Counted from the stretch's first letter, positions 43,422-52,933 are shown. The stretch: DNA of 64,000 nucleotides from Mycobacterium numidiamassiliense (GCF_900157365.1 NZ_FUEZ01000003.1:1364001-1428000), one strand, 5' to 3'. Translations and numbers: made by a program. The notes: generated by a model not told the origin, from the sequence alone.

Positions 43422-44207
43422 TCAGGTGCCGGTCCACTGCGGCGCCCGCTTTTCGGCGAACGCGATCGCGCCTTCCTTGGCGTCGTTGGACCCGAACACC
43501 GGAGCCAGCAGCTTGCCCTGCTCGGCGAAGAAGTCGTTCGGGTTCCAGCTGCGGGACTCGACGATGATCTGCTTGGTGACGGCCACGGCGAGCGGCCCGT
43601 TGGCGGCGATCCGCTCGGCCAGCTCGATCGCGGCGTCCAGTGCCCCGCCCGGCTCGGCCAGCACGTTGACCATGCCGAGCGCGTGCGCGCGCTCCGCGCT
43701 CAGGTTCTCCCCGGTCAACGCCAGCTCCATGGCGATGGCCTGCGGAATACGCTGCGGCAACCGCAGCAGCCCGCCGCCGCCGGCGACCAGGCCGCGCTTG
43801 ACCTCGGGGATGCCGAACGCCGAATCCTTCGACGCGACGATCAAGTCGGTGGCCAGCGCGAGTTCGGTGCCGCCGGCCAGGGCGTAGCCCTCGACCGCCG
43901 CGATGAGTGGTTTGGTTGGTGGACGCTCGGTGAAGCCCATGCCGCGGCCCTCGACGATGGGGAACTCGCCCCGCGCGAATGCCTTGAGATCCATGCCCGC
44001 GCAGAACGATCCCCCGGCGCCGGTCAGGATGCCCACGGACAGACCCGCGTCGCCGTCGAGCCGGTCGACGGCCTCGGCCAGGCCCTTGGCGACGGCGAGG
44101 TTGACCGCGTTCTTGGCCTTCGGCCGGTTGATCGTGATGATCAGGACTCGGCCCCGCTGTTCGACCAGAACCTCGGGTTCGTTGGCTTCTTCGTTCCCTG
44201 TGCTCAC
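43422..44207 (-). CDS. echA1: Enoyl-CoA hydratase EchA1
   Basis: A 261-residue crotonase-fold protein homologous to Rv0222. Oxyanion-hole segments GAGGSFCAGMDLKAF and VEGYALAGGTELALATD are intact, followed by GIPEVKRGLVAGGGG, where the family's catalytic glutamate region lies. It probably hydrates 2-enoyl-CoA in beta-oxidation. The start is a GTG, with AAGGAG about 15 bases upstream. It lies downstream of the WS/DGAT gene on the same strand with an 83-base gap. Confidence 0.9.
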   Translation of the reverse strand: MSTGNEEANEPEVLVEQRGRVLIITINRPKAKNAVNLAVAKGLAEAVDRLDGDAGLSVGILTGAGGSFCAGMDLKAFARGEFPIVEGRGMGFTERPPTKPLIAAVEGYALAGGTELALATDLIVASKDSAFGIPEVKRGLVAGGGGLLRLPQRIPQAIAMELALTGENLSAERAHALGMVNVLAEPGGALDAAIELAERIAANGPLAVAVTKQIIVESRSWNPNDFFAEQGKLLAPVFGSNDAKEGAIAFAEKRAPQWTGT

Positions 44208-44290
44208 GGTGCTACCAAGCTCCTTCGACTAGCAGTGGCAATCGGTGCAGACCAGTGGCTGTTGTCCGAGGTGATCGTAGCGGGGAGCCG

Positions 44291-45697
44291 TCAGGCCGGC
44301 GCCATCGCGGCCTCGACCACCGTAAGCTCCTCGGAAAGCCCTGCTGCCCTGCGCAATTCGATGAAGTCGGCGACCATGGCCTCGGTGACCTCATGTGGAT
44401 CCTTCACGGTGGCACCGTCGGACAACACCGAGATGTTGAGCTGATCGACATAGCTCCACACGGTGATGTTGAGCCCGCTGCCGGTAGTCAACGGTCCCAC
44501 CGAATAGATCTCGGTGACCACCGCGCCGCCAACCCGGCCACGCTCCCGGGGACCGGGCACATTGGAGATCGGCAGGTTGAGCACCTTGTTCAGCTCGCGG
44601 CCGGCTGCCCAGCGGAAGAAGGACTGGCTTGCCACCGGCGGCATATAGTTCGACCAGCGGCTGATCAGTTCGGGGCCGACTAGGTTGGAACCCTCCTTGG
44701 CGGAGTTGGCGTTGTCGTGGCACGCGCGCAGTCGCGCCAGTGGGTCGTCAAGATCGGCCGGCAGCGCCACCATCATCCCGGTGAAGTAGTTACCCGAGAT
44801 CCTCTCCGGGGAGAAGTCGAAACTGACCGGCACCGACGCCAGCAGCGGCTCGGCCACGCCGTCATACCGCAACAGCAAGGTCCGCAACGCTCCGGTGGAG
44901 ATGGCCAGCACGACGTCGTTGATCTTGACGCCGAGCTTTTTGCCCGTCGCCTTGACGTCGGCCAGCGCCAGCGTCGCGGTCGCGAACCTCCGCTCGGGGG
45001 TGAGCTTGTGATTGATGAAGGTCGGCGGCGGCGTGAACGGCATGGTCAGTTCGGGCGAGAGCTTGCGCGAGCTGCGTCGGACCCGGCCGACACCCTGCGC
45101 GGTGTAGCGCATCGTCGCCGGGAGTTTTGCGATCTGCCGCAAGTGATCGCTGAACGCCGACGCCATCAGGTCCCGTTTGGTGGGCGCCGGGTCGGTGACT
45201 TGGGGTCCACTCTCCGGCGTGGGCAGCAGGTCCATGCCGCGAGCCATCAGGTTGGCCGACGCGATGCCATCGGCGAGCGCGTGGTGGATTTTGCCGACCA
45301 CCGCGACCCGGTTGTTGGCCAGGCCCTCGACGAAGTACATCTCCCACAGCGGACGCTCGCGGTCCAGCGGCGTGCTGGCGATCTGTCCGATCGCCTCGTC
45401 CAACTCGCGACGACCCCCCGGTGCGGGCAGCTGCCACGGCCGGATGTGGTAGTTGAGATCGACTTCGCAATGCTCCCGCCACATCGGATGGTGGAACTTG
45501 AGCGGGATATCAACGAGCTGATAACAGAACGGGTCGAGCTTATTGAGCCGGGACCCGATGACCTGACGAAAACCATCGAGGTCGAAATCCCGTCGATCCG
45601 GGTCCAGTTCGATCACCGCGACCTTGAGGGTGTGCATATGCACGTTTGGTGCCTCGCTGTACAGCAGTACCGCGTCCCACCCGCTTAGCCGTTTCAC
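44291..45697 (-). CDS. Wax ester synthase/diacylglycerol acyltransferase (Rv0221 type)
   Basis: A 468-residue WS/DGAT-family enzyme, close to the 469 residues of Rv0221. The catalytic motif HHALADG (138-144) is intact, with the family's PLWEMYFVEGL ahead of it and the C-terminal NLPISNVPGPRE motif. It esterifies diacylglycerol or fatty alcohols with acyl-CoA to store triacylglycerol or wax ester. AAGGGG precedes the GTG start. It follows lipC on the same strand, so acyl hydrolysis and storage functions are neighbours. Confidence 0.93.
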   Translation of the reverse strand: MKRLSGWDAVLLYSEAPNVHMHTLKVAVIELDPDRRDFDLDGFRQVIGSRLNKLDPFCYQLVDIPLKFHHPMWREHCEVDLNYHIRPWQLPAPGGRRELDEAIGQIASTPLDRERPLWEMYFVEGLANNRVAVVGKIHHALADGIASANLMARGMDLLPTPESGPQVTDPAPTKRDLMASAFSDHLRQIAKLPATMRYTAQGVGRVRRSSRKLSPELTMPFTPPPTFINHKLTPERRFATATLALADVKATGKKLGVKINDVVLAISTGALRTLLLRYDGVAEPLLASVPVSFDFSPERISGNYFTGMMVALPADLDDPLARLRACHDNANSAKEGSNLVGPELISRWSNYMPPVASQSFFRWAAGRELNKVLNLPISNVPGPRERGRVGGAVVTEIYSVGPLTTGSGLNITVWSYVDQLNISVLSDGATVKDPHEVTEAMVADFIELRRAAGLSEELTVVEAAMAPA

Positions 45698-45741
45698 CGC
45701 CGCCCCTTGCCCATAAGGGGACCTTACTCAGCGGTGCGGGC

Positions 45742-46947
45742 TCAGATAACCTCTTTGGCCCTGATCTGTGTGGCCGTTCGGTAAACCTGGTTGAGGAACA
45801 GCGAAGTCGCATGCGCGGCGACGCCGGCGCGCTCTCCGTCGACAAGGTCGAAACCGTGTCCCGCGCCGGGCAACTCCAGATACCCGACCATCGATCCGGA
45901 GACGGCGCGCATCCGCTCGACGAAGCTGCGAGCCTGCTCGACCGGGATGACGCTGTCCTTGCTGCCGTGAATCACCAAGAACGGTGGCGCATTTCGCTCT
46001 ACACGCGCGATCGGCGACGCATCGCGGAACACCTCGGGGTGACGGACGATCCTGCGTTTGACCACTACCCGCTCCAGGAACTCGACGAACTGGGCACGCT
46101 CCCGGGTGGACCGGTCCTCCCAGTCGTAACGGCCATATACGCCGATCACCGCGTCCACCGAGCTGTCGGCGCCGTCCGGCAGCTTCGACGCGTGCTGCGG
46201 GTCGTCAGGAGTGAGTCCCGCCAGTGCGGCCAGATGCCCGCCGGCCGAACAACCGGCCACCGCAACGAAATTGCGGTCTCCCCCGAACTTGTCGACGTTG
46301 GCCCGAGCCCACGCGATGGCCGTCTTGACATCGATGATGTGGCGTGGCCAGCGATGGTTGGGAGAAGCGCGATAGTCGATCGCCAGGCACACCCAGCCCT
46401 GCGCCGCCAGATACGACATCAGCGCCGAGCCCTGCAGCATGCTGCGGCCGTGCACCCAGGCGCCGCCGGGAACGAAGATCAGCACCGGCGCGGGTTGAAC
46501 GGGCAGATCCTTGCGCCGCCAGACGTCGAGCACCTGCGCCGGGTGGTCGCCGTAGTGGACCGCGCGGCGGTAGAGGTACGGGCGCTGGCGCAGCGCCTCC
46601 CAAATCGGCGGCGTACGCCCGGCAACGGGCCATTCCGCGTCCAGGTCCGCGGCCGATACCACCCCGCGCAACGCCGCCAGCGAAACCTGCTGGGTGCTTG
46701 CCCGGTCGCGGCGGCGCGCCTCGCCCTTGCCCGGCGTCAGCAAGTCCTTGGTCATCGCCGAGATTGCCTCGGGCGCGAGCCGCATACCCCACACGCCCAT
46801 GGCGGTCATGCCACCCAGTGGCTCGAGGTGCTTACCGACCACCGGCAGCGAAGTGCCAGCGACGCTTAGTGCCAGCGCATAGTCGGCGGGGCGAGCCCGC
46901 AGCAACCATTTCACATACGGTGTCACGCTCGGAACTCTCCCCGTCAT
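45742..46947 (-). CDS. lipC: Esterase LipC
   Basis: A 401-residue alpha/beta-hydrolase homologous to LipC (Rv0220). The catalytic serine S234 is in GCSAGGH, D331 in HGSKDSVIP and H364 in GAGHGF; the oxyanion segment is FVPGGAW. An N-terminal hydrophobic region (about residues 10-35) may help surface association, reported for LipC in M. tuberculosis. ATG 46947 is chosen over a start 72 bases upstream because TAATCT lies seven bases before it and the homologue starts in this region; this implies a leaderless transcript. Confidence 0.92.
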   Translation of the reverse strand: MTGRVPSVTPYVKWLLRARPADYALALSVAGTSLPVVGKHLEPLGGMTAMGVWGMRLAPEAISAMTKDLLTPGKGEARRRDRASTQQVSLAALRGVVSAADLDAEWPVAGRTPPIWEALRQRPYLYRRAVHYGDHPAQVLDVWRRKDLPVQPAPVLIFVPGGAWVHGRSMLQGSALMSYLAAQGWVCLAIDYRASPNHRWPRHIIDVKTAIAWARANVDKFGGDRNFVAVAGCSAGGHLAALAGLTPDDPQHASKLPDGADSSVDAVIGVYGRYDWEDRSTRERAQFVEFLERVVVKRRIVRHPEVFRDASPIARVERNAPPFLVIHGSKDSVIPVEQARSFVERMRAVSGSMVGYLELPGAGHGFDLVDGERAGVAAHATSLFLNQVYRTATQIRAKEVI

Positions 46948-46954
46948 GTAGGCG

Positions 46955-46960
46955 AGATTA
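46955..46960 (-). promoter_or_regulatory. -10 element for leaderless lipC transcript
   Basis: On the minus strand TAATCT ends seven bases before the ATG at 46947, with no ribosome site between. Confidence 0.5.
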
Positions 46961-47037
46961 CCCCGGCGCCGATAGCGGAAACTGACGTTTGCGTAGAAGG
47001 GTCGCCCGCGCCGGAACATCCATCCGGTACGTATTTG

Positions 47038-47539
47038 CTAACCAGCTATGCGTCTCAGCACCGCGAGGTGCAGGGCATAGCTGACGGCACTGGCCGCGAA
47101 CATCGTGGCGGTCAGCAGCACCCACCTGCCCAGGAATGGCTGCTGAGTCTGGCCGGTCGCCGCCTGATAGGTCGGCCCGCCCTGGTCGATGATGCCGGGC
47201 AGGAATACCAGCAACGTAAGCCCAGCACCCTGGGCGGGAACTCTAATGTAGTTGCGGACAAACACTTTTCGATGATTGTCGCTCGGTTGGCGGTCGGTCC
47301 GGACGGATAGCAGCCGGTCGGCCAGCGCGTAGCGGGGGAACAACACGAGGTCGTGCGCGACAACGGCGGCGGCGAACCACACGGCGATCGATCGCCACCA
47401 AGTGCCGGGGTTTCCACAGCGTCGCCGGCGAGAAGGTGACCAGGATGTGGCCCCGCAGCGCCAAGCCGGACACCGTGGTCAGCAGGTGCAGCGGACGAGA
47501 CCCGAAAATCGCGGCGAAACGTGTTGTCGATCTAGACAT
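47038..47539 (-). pseudogene. Rv0219-like membrane protein interrupted by a frameshift
   Basis: The reading frame from ATG 47539 (MSRSTTRFAAIFGSRPLHLL) is intact to LWKP and then leaves the coding frame. The rest, TWWRSIAVWFAAAVVAHDL through LHLAVLRRIAG, continues in another frame to 47038. Removing one base from the run of four Cs on the coding strand (GGGG at 47407-47410) restores a 166-residue protein with several helices, similar to Rv0219. The gene is 502 bases, one more than a multiple of three. Either a real inactivating insertion or a sequencing error in a homopolymer. GAGG precedes the ATG. Confidence 0.8.
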
Positions 47540-47562
47540 TTCAGCTCGCCTCGAATTCGATC

Positions 47563-48225
47563 TCACCCGGACACCAGACTGGTGATCACCCGATCGCCGA
47601 TCAGCCGCACACTCGTCAGCGTCAAACCCACTTGGGCGGCGAGCGACGCGGCACTGTCCGCACCCACGCTTGCCCACCGGAACCAGGGCCCCACCTCGCA
47701 GGCCGACTCGAGGCGCACCCAGCCGGCACGGATACCGACGGTATCGGCATCGAACTCGGCTACGCAGCGGCCACCGCACCCGAGTAGCTCGGCGGCGCGG
47801 GCCAGGATCCGTCGTGGGTCCCCGCCGAGGCCGACATTGCCGTCGACCAACAGGACGGTCTGCCACTGACCCATTCCGGGCAGCGGCGAGAACACGTCAC
47901 AGAGCAGAGCCGGCGCACCGCCGCGGCCGGCCAACCGGACGGCCGCGGCGGAACGGTCGATACCTAGCGCGGGTATCCCCCGCTGGAACAGTCGCGCCAC
48001 CAAACGTCCTGGCCCGCAGCCTAATTCGATCGTAGGACCGCTGCACATCTCGGTGACAGCTTCATCGAACGCATCGTCCAGGGCGTCAGGAGGTCCGGCT
48101 GCTCCATCCGAGCAACATCGGGTACCCAACCAGCGGTGGGTCGGTAGCGCGCGGATCTGGCCGTCCTCGTGGCGGACCCAACATCGCTCGCCGCCGAGCG
48201 CCCGGTCGTAGAGATGTCCCAGCAT
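47563..48225 (-). CDS. SAM-dependent methyltransferase
   Basis: A 220-residue class I methyltransferase beginning MLGHLYDRALGGERCW. Motif I is IELGCGPGRLVARLF, followed by LGIDRSAAAVRLA and a VLLVDGNVGLGGD segment in place of the usual motif III area. ATG 48225 is chosen because GAGGGG precedes it; a longer start lacks a ribosome site. The target is unknown. It lies 23 bases upstream of the frameshifted Rv0219-like gene and is divergent from lipW. In H37Rv this interval instead holds Rv0218, a molybdopterin oxidoreductase-like protein, absent here. Confidence 0.82.
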   Translation of the reverse strand: MLGHLYDRALGGERCWVRHEDGQIRALPTHRWLGTRCCSDGAAGPPDALDDAFDEAVTEMCSGPTIELGCGPGRLVARLFQRGIPALGIDRSAAAVRLAGRGGAPALLCDVFSPLPGMGQWQTVLLVDGNVGLGGDPRRILARAAELLGCGGRCVAEFDADTVGIRAGWVRLESACEVGPWFRWASVGADSAASLAAQVGLTLTSVRLIGDRVITSLVSG

Positions 48226-48356
48226 GTCACGCCCCTCGCACCGTTGCGGACCTGTTCGCGACGCCACTGACGAACATCGCGTAAGCGAGCTTTCCCATCA
48301 TTCCCCAATCCTTGGCCGCGTACACCCAGTCGGTTCGGGTGATTCGGAGCCGGGGG

Positions 48357-48362
48357 CATACT
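48357..48362 (+). promoter_or_regulatory. -10 element for probably leaderless lipW transcript
   Basis: CATACT resembles TATACT and ends six bases before the GTG at 48369. No Shine-Dalgarno is present. Confidence 0.4.
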
Positions 48363-48368
48363 GGATCG

Positions 48369-49262
48369 GTGCCGAACAGCGATGTTCACCCCGACCTGCG
48401 CCGAATCGCCCGCTTCGCCCCCCGGCAGATGATCACGCCCCGCAGCCTGCGGCTGGTACGGGCCCTGTCCGGCCTGACGCAGCGCCACTCGCGCGGCGAC
48501 GTCGAGGTCATCACCCTCGGATCCGGCGTCGGGGTGCGGCTGTTCCGTCCGGTCGGCGTCGCGGAGCCCACGGCAGCCCTGTTGTGGATCCACGGCGGCG
48601 GATACGTGATCGGCACCGCACAACAGGACGACGGTCTCTGCCGGCGGTTCAGCACCAAGCTGGGCATCACCGTCGCCTCGGTCGACTACCGGCTCGCTCC
48701 GGAGCATCCGTACCCCGCTCCGCTGGAGGATTGCTACACGGCGCTGGCCTGGCTGGCCGCACTGCCCGGGGTCGACGCCAAACGATTGGCGATCGGCGGC
48801 GCCAGCGCCGGTGGCGGCCTCGCGGCGGCCCTGGCGCTGCTGGCGCGCGACCGCGGAGAGATCGGCCTCGCATTCCAGCTGCTGACATACCCGATGATCG
48901 ATGATCGAAGTTCGCTGACCACCCCGAAACCCAACTACCGGCTGTGGAGTCCGCAGAGCAATGAGTTCGGCTGGACGGCGTACCTGGGCGATGCGGATCC
49001 GCAGGTCGCCGTCCCAGCCCGGCGCGAAGACTTGAGCGGGCTGGCACCGGCATGGATCGGCGTCGGGACCCACGACCTCTTCCACGACGAAGACCTCGCC
49101 TACGCCGAGCGCCTGCGCAGCGCCGGGGTGCCGTGTGAGGTCGAGGTCGTTTCGGGCGCCTTCCACGGCTTTGATTTGGTGGCGCCGAAAGCTCAAGTGT
49201 CACGGACCTTTTTCCGCAGTCAGTGCGACAGCCTGCGGGCCGCGTTCGCTCCGGCGGGTTGA
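48369..49262 (+). CDS. lipW: Hormone-sensitive-lipase-family esterase LipW
   Basis: A 297-residue HSL-family esterase homologous to Rv0217c (302 residues). The oxyanion HGGGY (75-79) is followed by S147 in GASAGGG, D240 in FHDEDLA and H266 in AFHGFDL. It should hydrolyse short to medium acyl esters. GTG 48369 gives VPNSDVHPDLRRIARF and fits the promoter at 48357; a start 57 bases upstream is less likely. It is divergent from the methyltransferase and convergent with the amidohydrolase. Confidence 0.9.
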   Translation: MPNSDVHPDLRRIARFAPRQMITPRSLRLVRALSGLTQRHSRGDVEVITLGSGVGVRLFRPVGVAEPTAALLWIHGGGYVIGTAQQDDGLCRRFSTKLGITVASVDYRLAPEHPYPAPLEDCYTALAWLAALPGVDAKRLAIGGASAGGGLAAALALLARDRGEIGLAFQLLTYPMIDDRSSLTTPKPNYRLWSPQSNEFGWTAYLGDADPQVAVPARREDLSGLAPAWIGVGTHDLFHDEDLAYAERLRSAGVPCEVEVVSGAFHGFDLVAPKAQVSRTFFRSQCDSLRAAFAPAG

Positions 49263-49272
49263 TCGGGCCGCG

Positions 49273-50577
49273 TCACGTCGCCGAGTAGGCGACGTCGCCG
49301 CCGATGATGGTCGCGGCCACCATGGCGGCGTCCAACTCGGCCAACGCGTCAGCGGGCGGCACGGTCAGCACGCACAGATCTGCGGGCTGCCCGGGTTCGA
49401 CGGTCCTGGGCCGGCTCGGCTGGTCGGGATGTCCCAGAAACATGGCCAAAGCCGTTCGCGCCGAAACACACTCGTGAGCCCCCAGGACAGCGCCGGTGGG
49501 CGTGGTGCGCCGCACCGCAGCGCGCATCGCCGCCCACGGGTCGCCGCGACCGAACGGCATGTCGGTGGACAGCGCGACGCGCACATTCGCCTTCAACAGG
49601 GAGGCCAGCCGCCATAGCTGACCGTGCTCGGCGGCGGGAATGTCGGCGAGGTACTGATCGCCGCGTTCGGCGACGAAGTTGGGCTGGGTGACCACGGTGA
49701 CGCCGAGGTCGGCGAGCTCGGCCAGGCTGCCGTCATCGGCGACCGCGGCATGCTCGATGCGATCACCCGGGTGGCTGCCGGCCGCCCGCAACGCCGCGAT
49801 CGTCACCACCAATTGGGCCGCGGTCACGCAGTGCACGGCGACCCGTCGCCCGTCGGCGTGCTGATCGGTAATCCACGCGATCAGCGAGTCCAGGTCGAGG
49901 TGGTCGTCGCGCAGGATTTTCTTGCCCGGCGACAGGAAGCCCAGCCGCGGCCGGAATTCCCCGCGCCGGTGCGCCACCAGCAGCGAGACCATGTCCTCGG
50001 CATCGAGATCGGGGGTGGCGTCGGTGACTCCGGTGACACCGACCGCGGTGAGCCGGCGGCTCAGTTCCACCAGGTCGGTGGGCCGAGGCTGCAGCCGCTC
50101 CGACCAGCCGCCGTCGGCGGACCGCAGCCGTCCATCGGCGTGTTCAGCCATCCCCACCCGGTTCAGCGCCGCGGAGTTGAGGATCCACAAGGCGCCACTG
50201 CGGTGCTGGACGCGCACCGGGACGCCGGGCACCACCTGATCCAGGGCGTTTCGATCCAGCTCACCGGCAACCGACTCGTGGTAGCCGACCGCGCGAATCC
50301 ACCCGTCGGGCCCGGGTGCTGCATCTGACAATCGTTGGGCCAGTTGGTCTTTCGTGCGGACAGCGGGGGGACCGACCATGACCGAGTCCAGGGCCGACGC
50401 CGCCGATCGCACGTGCACGTGGTGGTCGTGCAGGCCGGGTAGCACCGTGCCGCCGCCGGCGTCCAGGACACTCTCCCCCGGTTCGGCGGCAAGCGTGTCG
50501 CCCACTTCCTCGATCATCGCGCCGAACCGGATATCGGCCGACATGCCGTCCAGCAAGGACGCGCGCTGAATCAGCAT
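49273..50577 (-). CDS. Amidohydrolase-family protein
   Basis: A 434-residue metal-dependent amidohydrolase of the imidazolonepropionase/YtcJ-like group. The strand-1 motif is GLHDHHVHV; later metal-region histidines are in VAVHCVT and RIEHA, and the catalytic aspartate in LSTDMP. Likely a cyclic amide, imide or lactone hydrolase; substrate unknown. The ATG at 50577 overlaps the CoA-transferase stop by seven bases, making it the third gene of a likely operon. I do not recall an H37Rv equivalent at this site. Confidence 0.82.
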   Translation of the reverse strand: MLIQRASLLDGMSADIRFGAMIEEVGDTLAAEPGESVLDAGGGTVLPGLHDHHVHVRSAASALDSVMVGPPAVRTKDQLAQRLSDAAPGPDGWIRAVGYHESVAGELDRNALDQVVPGVPVRVQHRSGALWILNSAALNRVGMAEHADGRLRSADGGWSERLQPRPTDLVELSRRLTAVGVTGVTDATPDLDAEDMVSLLVAHRRGEFRPRLGFLSPGKKILRDDHLDLDSLIAWITDQHADGRRVAVHCVTAAQLVVTIAALRAAGSHPGDRIEHAAVADDGSLAELADLGVTVVTQPNFVAERGDQYLADIPAAEHGQLWRLASLLKANVRVALSTDMPFGRGDPWAAMRAAVRRTTPTGAVLGAHECVSARTALAMFLGHPDQPSRPRTVEPGQPADLCVLTVPPADALAELDAAMVAATIIGGDVAYSAT

Positions 50578-51767
50578 GACAGAAAGCGCCTTTCGGCGAT
50601 CAAGCGGCGCACGGCGTCGTTGTCGGCGCCCGACGCGGACGCCTGGGAGCACGGCTGCGGAACCCGTGGTGCGGGCGCCGGATGCTCCGAGACCGGCGCG
50701 ACGGCCGGCAGGGCGGCGTAGCTCGCGGCCACCGCGGCCATCGACAGCTCGATCACTTCACCGCCGCCGCGGCCCAGCGACTCGGTCAGCGCCGAAGCCG
50801 CCTGAAGTCCCGTCAGCGGGTCGGCGATGGCGTCGCCGCAGAACACCGGGCCCTCGGCGGTGGTTCCGACCAGGCCACCGGCGACCGCGGCGTCGTCGCC
50901 GAATGCGGGCCGTCCGGGGTCGGCGGCATATCCGTTGATCCGCAACCAGATTCGTCCCGCTCGCGGCGCCACATACTCGGGCCCGAGGTGTCGGCGGGCC
51001 AAGGCCGCGGGCCGCGAGCCTTCGATCACGATGTCGGCGGCGGAGAGCAGCTCGCGCAATTCGCCGGCGTCGCGGTCGAAATCGAGGCAGTAGAACAGTT
51101 TTCCACCGTTCATCCAGTCGAAAAACGCACCATTGCCCGCGCGGGTACCGTCCGGCCTGCGGGGACTTTCCACCTTGACGACCCGCGCTCCGGCGCGCGC
51201 CAGCAGGTGTCCGCACAGCGGCCCCGCCCACATCGAGGACAGGTCGGCGACCAACAGCCCGGCCAAGTCCCGTCCCGGCGCCCGGGTGCCCGTGCGGTGT
51301 ACGCGCGGCGGCGCGGCCGCCGCCTCGCCCAGGCCGGCCGCCGGGATGTCCAGCAACCCCGCCCGCTCGACGATCGCCGACACCGGATGCGTTGCGGCCC
51401 AATGCGCCAGCAGCGGCCAAGGATCGACGGGCGTGTCGTCGACCTCGAGGAGTGCCGGGACAGCGGCGACATCGTCGGGGCGCGACAGCGTGATGGCACA
51501 CCAGCCGTCGCGTGCCGCAAGCATTCGGGTGCCGCCACCGGCCGACCTCCGGCCGGCCCGCACCAGGCCGAGCAGCCCGGCGCGCCCGGCGAGCAGGGTG
51601 GCCGCATCGACGGCTACCCCGATGCGGCTTTCGACCGCGGCCGCGACCTGCTGGGCGCGGATCAACACGTTCGCCCGGGAGAAGTCGGGGTGGCCGTCCG
51701 GCAGGCCGGTCAGATGGGCCAGCCCGCTGCTGGCCCACTCGGACACCGCGTCGTTCACGTCCACCAT
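50571..51767 (-). CDS. Family III (CaiB/BaiF-like) CoA-transferase, unusual domain order
   Basis: A 398-residue protein. The typical N-terminal start of CaiB proteins, LLVADLSSMWAGPLCG with GARVVKVESP, appears only at about residue 170. WMNGGKLFYCLDFDRD and the catalytic-aspartate-type segment CGDAIADPLTGLQAA follow, and the protein ends soon after VIELSMAAVAA. The first 165 residues (AARDGWCAITLSRPDD, PWPLLAHWAA) resemble the small domain that normally lies C-terminal of these motifs. It appears circularly permuted or a domain fusion. It should transfer CoA between acids. Second gene of the hydratase/CoA-transferase/amidohydrolase operon. Confidence 0.83.
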   Translation of the reverse strand: MVDVNDAVSEWASSGLAHLTGLPDGHPDFSRANVLIRAQQVAAAVESRIGVAVDAATLLAGRAGLLGLVRAGRRSAGGGTRMLAARDGWCAITLSRPDDVAAVPALLEVDDTPVDPWPLLAHWAATHPVSAIVERAGLLDIPAAGLGEAAAAPPRVHRTGTRAPGRDLAGLLVADLSSMWAGPLCGHLLARAGARVVKVESPRRPDGTRAGNGAFFDWMNGGKLFYCLDFDRDAGELRELLSAADIVIEGSRPAALARRHLGPEYVAPRAGRIWLRINGYAADPGRPAFGDDAAVAGGLVGTTAEGPVFCGDAIADPLTGLQAASALTESLGRGGGEVIELSMAAVAASYAALPAVAPVSEHPAPAPRVPQPCSQASASGADNDAVRRLIAERRFLSC

Positions 51768-51802
51768 TGTGCTCGCGGCCTATCGCGCCACGTGGAAGTG
51801 GA

Positions 51803-52822
51803 TCAGAACTGAAACGCGCTGAACCGCCAGTCCAGCACCTGGCGGTCCGGCTCGCCGGTCACGTCGCCGACCGCGTAGACCACGGATCGAAGCGCCAGCA
51901 CTCCCCCGTGCTCGGCGGGCTCAGCGGCCACGACGTGCAGCTCGCTGTAGAGGGTGTCACCCTCATGCACCGGCCCGGTGTGGTCGCAGGATTCCCAGCC
52001 CAGCACGGTCACCAGATTCGGCAGTAGCCTGCTGGCCTGGGCCAGCGCCAGCCCGATGGTATGCCCGCCGTACACCAGCCGGCGCCCACCGACCCGCGAA
52101 TCATGGTGCGGGGCAGCGATGTTCAGGGTAAGCCGGGCCAGCTCGGGCGCATTGCTCACCACGTCGGCGGTGCTGTGCAGCACCGCACCGGCCATCCCCG
52201 CATCGAAATGCGGCCCCGGCACCCGATTCCGGAAGGTCGCGCCGTCCCAGTGCGCGGTCGGATCGGCGGCCGGCGGCGCCGGGTCGGCGCCGATGGTGGA
52301 CAAATCGTCGCCGGGATCGGAGGGGTTGGGACTGAAGTCCGGGCTGGCCGGCAGCATCGCGCAGCGGTAGAAGTCGAGCACCAATCGATTGCCCTGATCG
52401 ATCGTGGTCATGCGCAGCGCCGCCAGGCCCGTCGGTGCACGCCCCGGCTTGGCCGAGTTGGCCCGCAGTCCAACCACTTCGGTGCGGGTGTAGAGGGAAT
52501 CGCCGACGACGGGAAACCGGTGAAACGTCAGCCCGCGGTAGAACAGGTTGGCCTTCACCCGCTGCGTCACCAGGGTGCTCTGCCCGATCGCGACGTCGCA
52601 GACCAATGCCGGGTGCGCCAGCGGTCCCGGCAAACCGGTCACCGCCGCACACAGGTCGGTGTCCAGCGACAGCCGCATCCGGTCGCCCACGATCGCCTGA
52701 TGAGTCGCGGCCATCCCCGCCGAGAGCGTCATCGTCGGCGCCCAGTCGAAGACCTGGCCCGTCGACAGATCGTCGAAGTAGTACCCACCCTCGCGCACCG
52801 CCGCATACCCATTACCCGTCAC
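51803..52822 (-). CDS. Double-hotdog hydratase-like protein (Rv0216 type)
   Basis: A 339-residue MaoC-like protein with two hotdog domains, close to the 337 residues of Rv0216. Recognisable segments are GQVFDWAPTMTLSAGMAATH, NLFYRGLTFHRFP and, in the second domain, LVYGGHTIGLALAQASRL. The canonical hydratase-2 D-x4-H motif is not obvious, matching reports that Rv0216 lacks demonstrated activity. Mesaconyl-CoA hydratases have this architecture. The start is GTG 52822. It heads the operon and is divergent from fadE3. Confidence 0.87.
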   Translation of the reverse strand: MTGNGYAAVREGGYYFDDLSTGQVFDWAPTMTLSAGMAATHQAIVGDRMRLSLDTDLCAAVTGLPGPLAHPALVCDVAIGQSTLVTQRVKANLFYRGLTFHRFPVVGDSLYTRTEVVGLRANSAKPGRAPTGLAALRMTTIDQGNRLVLDFYRCAMLPASPDFSPNPSDPGDDLSTIGADPAPPAADPTAHWDGATFRNRVPGPHFDAGMAGAVLHSTADVVSNAPELARLTLNIAAPHHDSRVGGRRLVYGGHTIGLALAQASRLLPNLVTVLGWESCDHTGPVHEGDTLYSELHVVAAEPAEHGGVLALRSVVYAVGDVTGEPDRQVLDWRFSAFQF

Positions 52823-52933
52823 AACGCCACATGCTGGCAGGCTGTCGAATCGGGGGTCAACTACGTGGCGATCGCGAGCGCGGCGGAGCCGGGCGAAACG
52901 GGTCGCCACCATTCACGCAGGAGGAAGTCGCGG

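Noticed and set aside
52061..52933. In-frame extension of fadE3 by about 290 codons
   Set aside because: It runs antisense through the hydratase gene and encodes arginine-rich sequence; AGGAGGAAG directly before GTG 52934 defines the real start.
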